DNA from: Thermanaerothrix solaris
GTDB lineage: Bacteria > Chloroflexota > Anaerolineae > Anaerolineales > Anaerolineaceae
DNA: 64,000 nt
NCBI RefSeq assembly: GCF_032334255.1
Contig: NZ_JAUHMF010000001.1
Location: forward strand, 310,001-374,000
Direction: 5' to 3'
The translations under genes were made by a program, and so were the position numbers. The notes below the pieces were generated by a model. That model searched no databases. It saw nothing but the letters and a program-made list of their open reading frames with translations, and was not told where the DNA came from. This document shows, in pieces, positions 63,544 to 64,000 of this stretch (positions within the stretch are counted from its first letter, which is position 1; each line of letters starts with the position of its first letter).

Positions 63544-64000
63544 GTGGTAGAGAAAGCTGAAGATGAACCCCTTTATCCATATAAGGTATTAGACAAATTT
63601 ATTCTTCTGCCTTATCATGCGGTTTCCGTTTGGCGTTATCGCATTTATCGCCTCTTGAAGGGTTGGTTAACCCAATGGATCGAAAGAGCATTTGATTCAC
63701 CAGTTGGATATTTGAGGAATCTCTCTTTGTTTTTAGGTGTATTCCTATGGCGTTTTGTACACTTTGTCTTGAGGGGGCTGGAATTGGACATAATTCATGT
63801 AGAAGGGATTGAGAAAGTTAGTGGAGAAAAGCTTTCTTTGGTTTATGTCGGGGACAAATCTCTATTCCGGCAGATAATTTATCGAATTCTGAACAAAAAC
63901 ATTGTTATTAAGTACACGGGAAGAGTTCCACTATGGCGATTAAGCGATTTGGAACGGAGAATTCATAGTCGAGTTGATCTCGTGTTTCTGGAACTACCCA
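63544..64000 (+). CDS. Second GNAT/FemAB-like acyltransferase (3' end outside window)
   Basis: The frame is open from GTG 63544 to the window edge (152 codons). AAGGAG lies eight bases upstream. The product begins MVEKAEDEPLYPYKVLDKF and aligns with the preceding protein: ILLPYHAVSVWRYRIYRLLK versus ILFPYRLTSSWRHRMDRSLK, AFDSPVGYLRN versus AFDTPPNLVRN, and GLELDI versus QLELDV. The catalytic half is beyond the window, so function rests on the neighbour. Confidence 0.75.
   Translation, partial: MVEKAEDEPLYPYKVLDKFILLPYHAVSVWRYRIYRLLKGWLTQWIERAFDSPVGYLRNLSLFLGVFLWRFVHFVLRGLELDIIHVEGIEKVSGEKLSLVYVGDKSLFRQIIYRILNKNIVIKYTGRVPLWRLSDLERRIHSRVDLVFLELP

Noticed and set aside
1..64000. tRNA or rRNA genes
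   Set aside because: No conserved TTCGA/TTCAA arm with cloverleaf context or rRNA core sequence was noticed by eye; a tRNA-finding program would be decisive.

Overview
The window reads as chromosomal DNA of a free-living bacterium of the phylum Chloroflexota, most likely class Anaerolineae. This is an inference from protein style, not from a marker gene. The signs are a lipoprotein and even SecD carrying Thr/Pro-rich linkers, signalling proteins packed with GAF domains, an ADP-forming acyl-CoA synthetase, secreted proteins ending in an F-[LI]-P-L-V tail, and moderate G+C with frequent GTG/TTG starts. No rRNA, tRNA, CRISPR array or prophage was seen. One complete insertion sequence is present.

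Layout. 1-1763: the end of an ornithine aminotransferase gene (rocD) and a DMT-family permease. 1760-8562 (minus): a probable five-gene operon with a truncated solute-binding lipoprotein, a CinA-like protein, an amidohydrolase fused to a CYTH domain, glycogen synthase and 4-alpha-glucanotransferase. 8596-11700 (plus): yraN, miaA and an acyl-CoA ligase behind a recognisable promoter and ending in a strong terminator. 11711-20505 (minus): ADP-forming acyl-CoA synthetase, hydroxyacid dehydrogenase, htpG, a threonine-dehydrogenase-like epimerase, and secD-secF. 20.6-22.1 kb: an insertion sequence with paired 17-bp iterons at each end, lying just upstream of secD.

22.1-33.2 kb: a membrane flippase-like protein, then a signalling block. 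An HD-GYP protein faces a CPBP-like membrane protein, a histidine kinase, a response regulator and a GGDEF cyclase, so c-di-GMP synthesis and breakdown are encoded within 9 kb. A cobalamin-independent methionine-synthase-like protein and a secreted subtilase follow. 35.0-36.3 kb: DoxX and a divergent TetR regulator with an operator-like repeat between them. 36.3-39.4 kb: an ABC importer with an attenuator-like leader and no binding protein nearby. 39.7-44.1 kb: lysC-asd plus a DUF4914-type P-loop protein. 44.2-48.8 kb: a phosphonate-family ABC importer with a structured leader, in which both permeases carry a related two-cysteine extracytoplasmic domain.

48.8-52.7 kb (minus): a frameshifted esterase gene, larA, a LON-domain protein and mtnA. 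52.8-64.0 kb (plus): a cell-surface region. It has two small secreted proteins, then a Wzm/Wzt polysaccharide exporter, a GT2 glycosyltransferase, a large repeat-bearing secreted protein, an asparagine-synthase-like protein without its glutaminase cysteine, and two tandem GNAT/FemAB-like acyltransferases, the second cut by the window edge. These genes plausibly build, modify and export one surface glycan.
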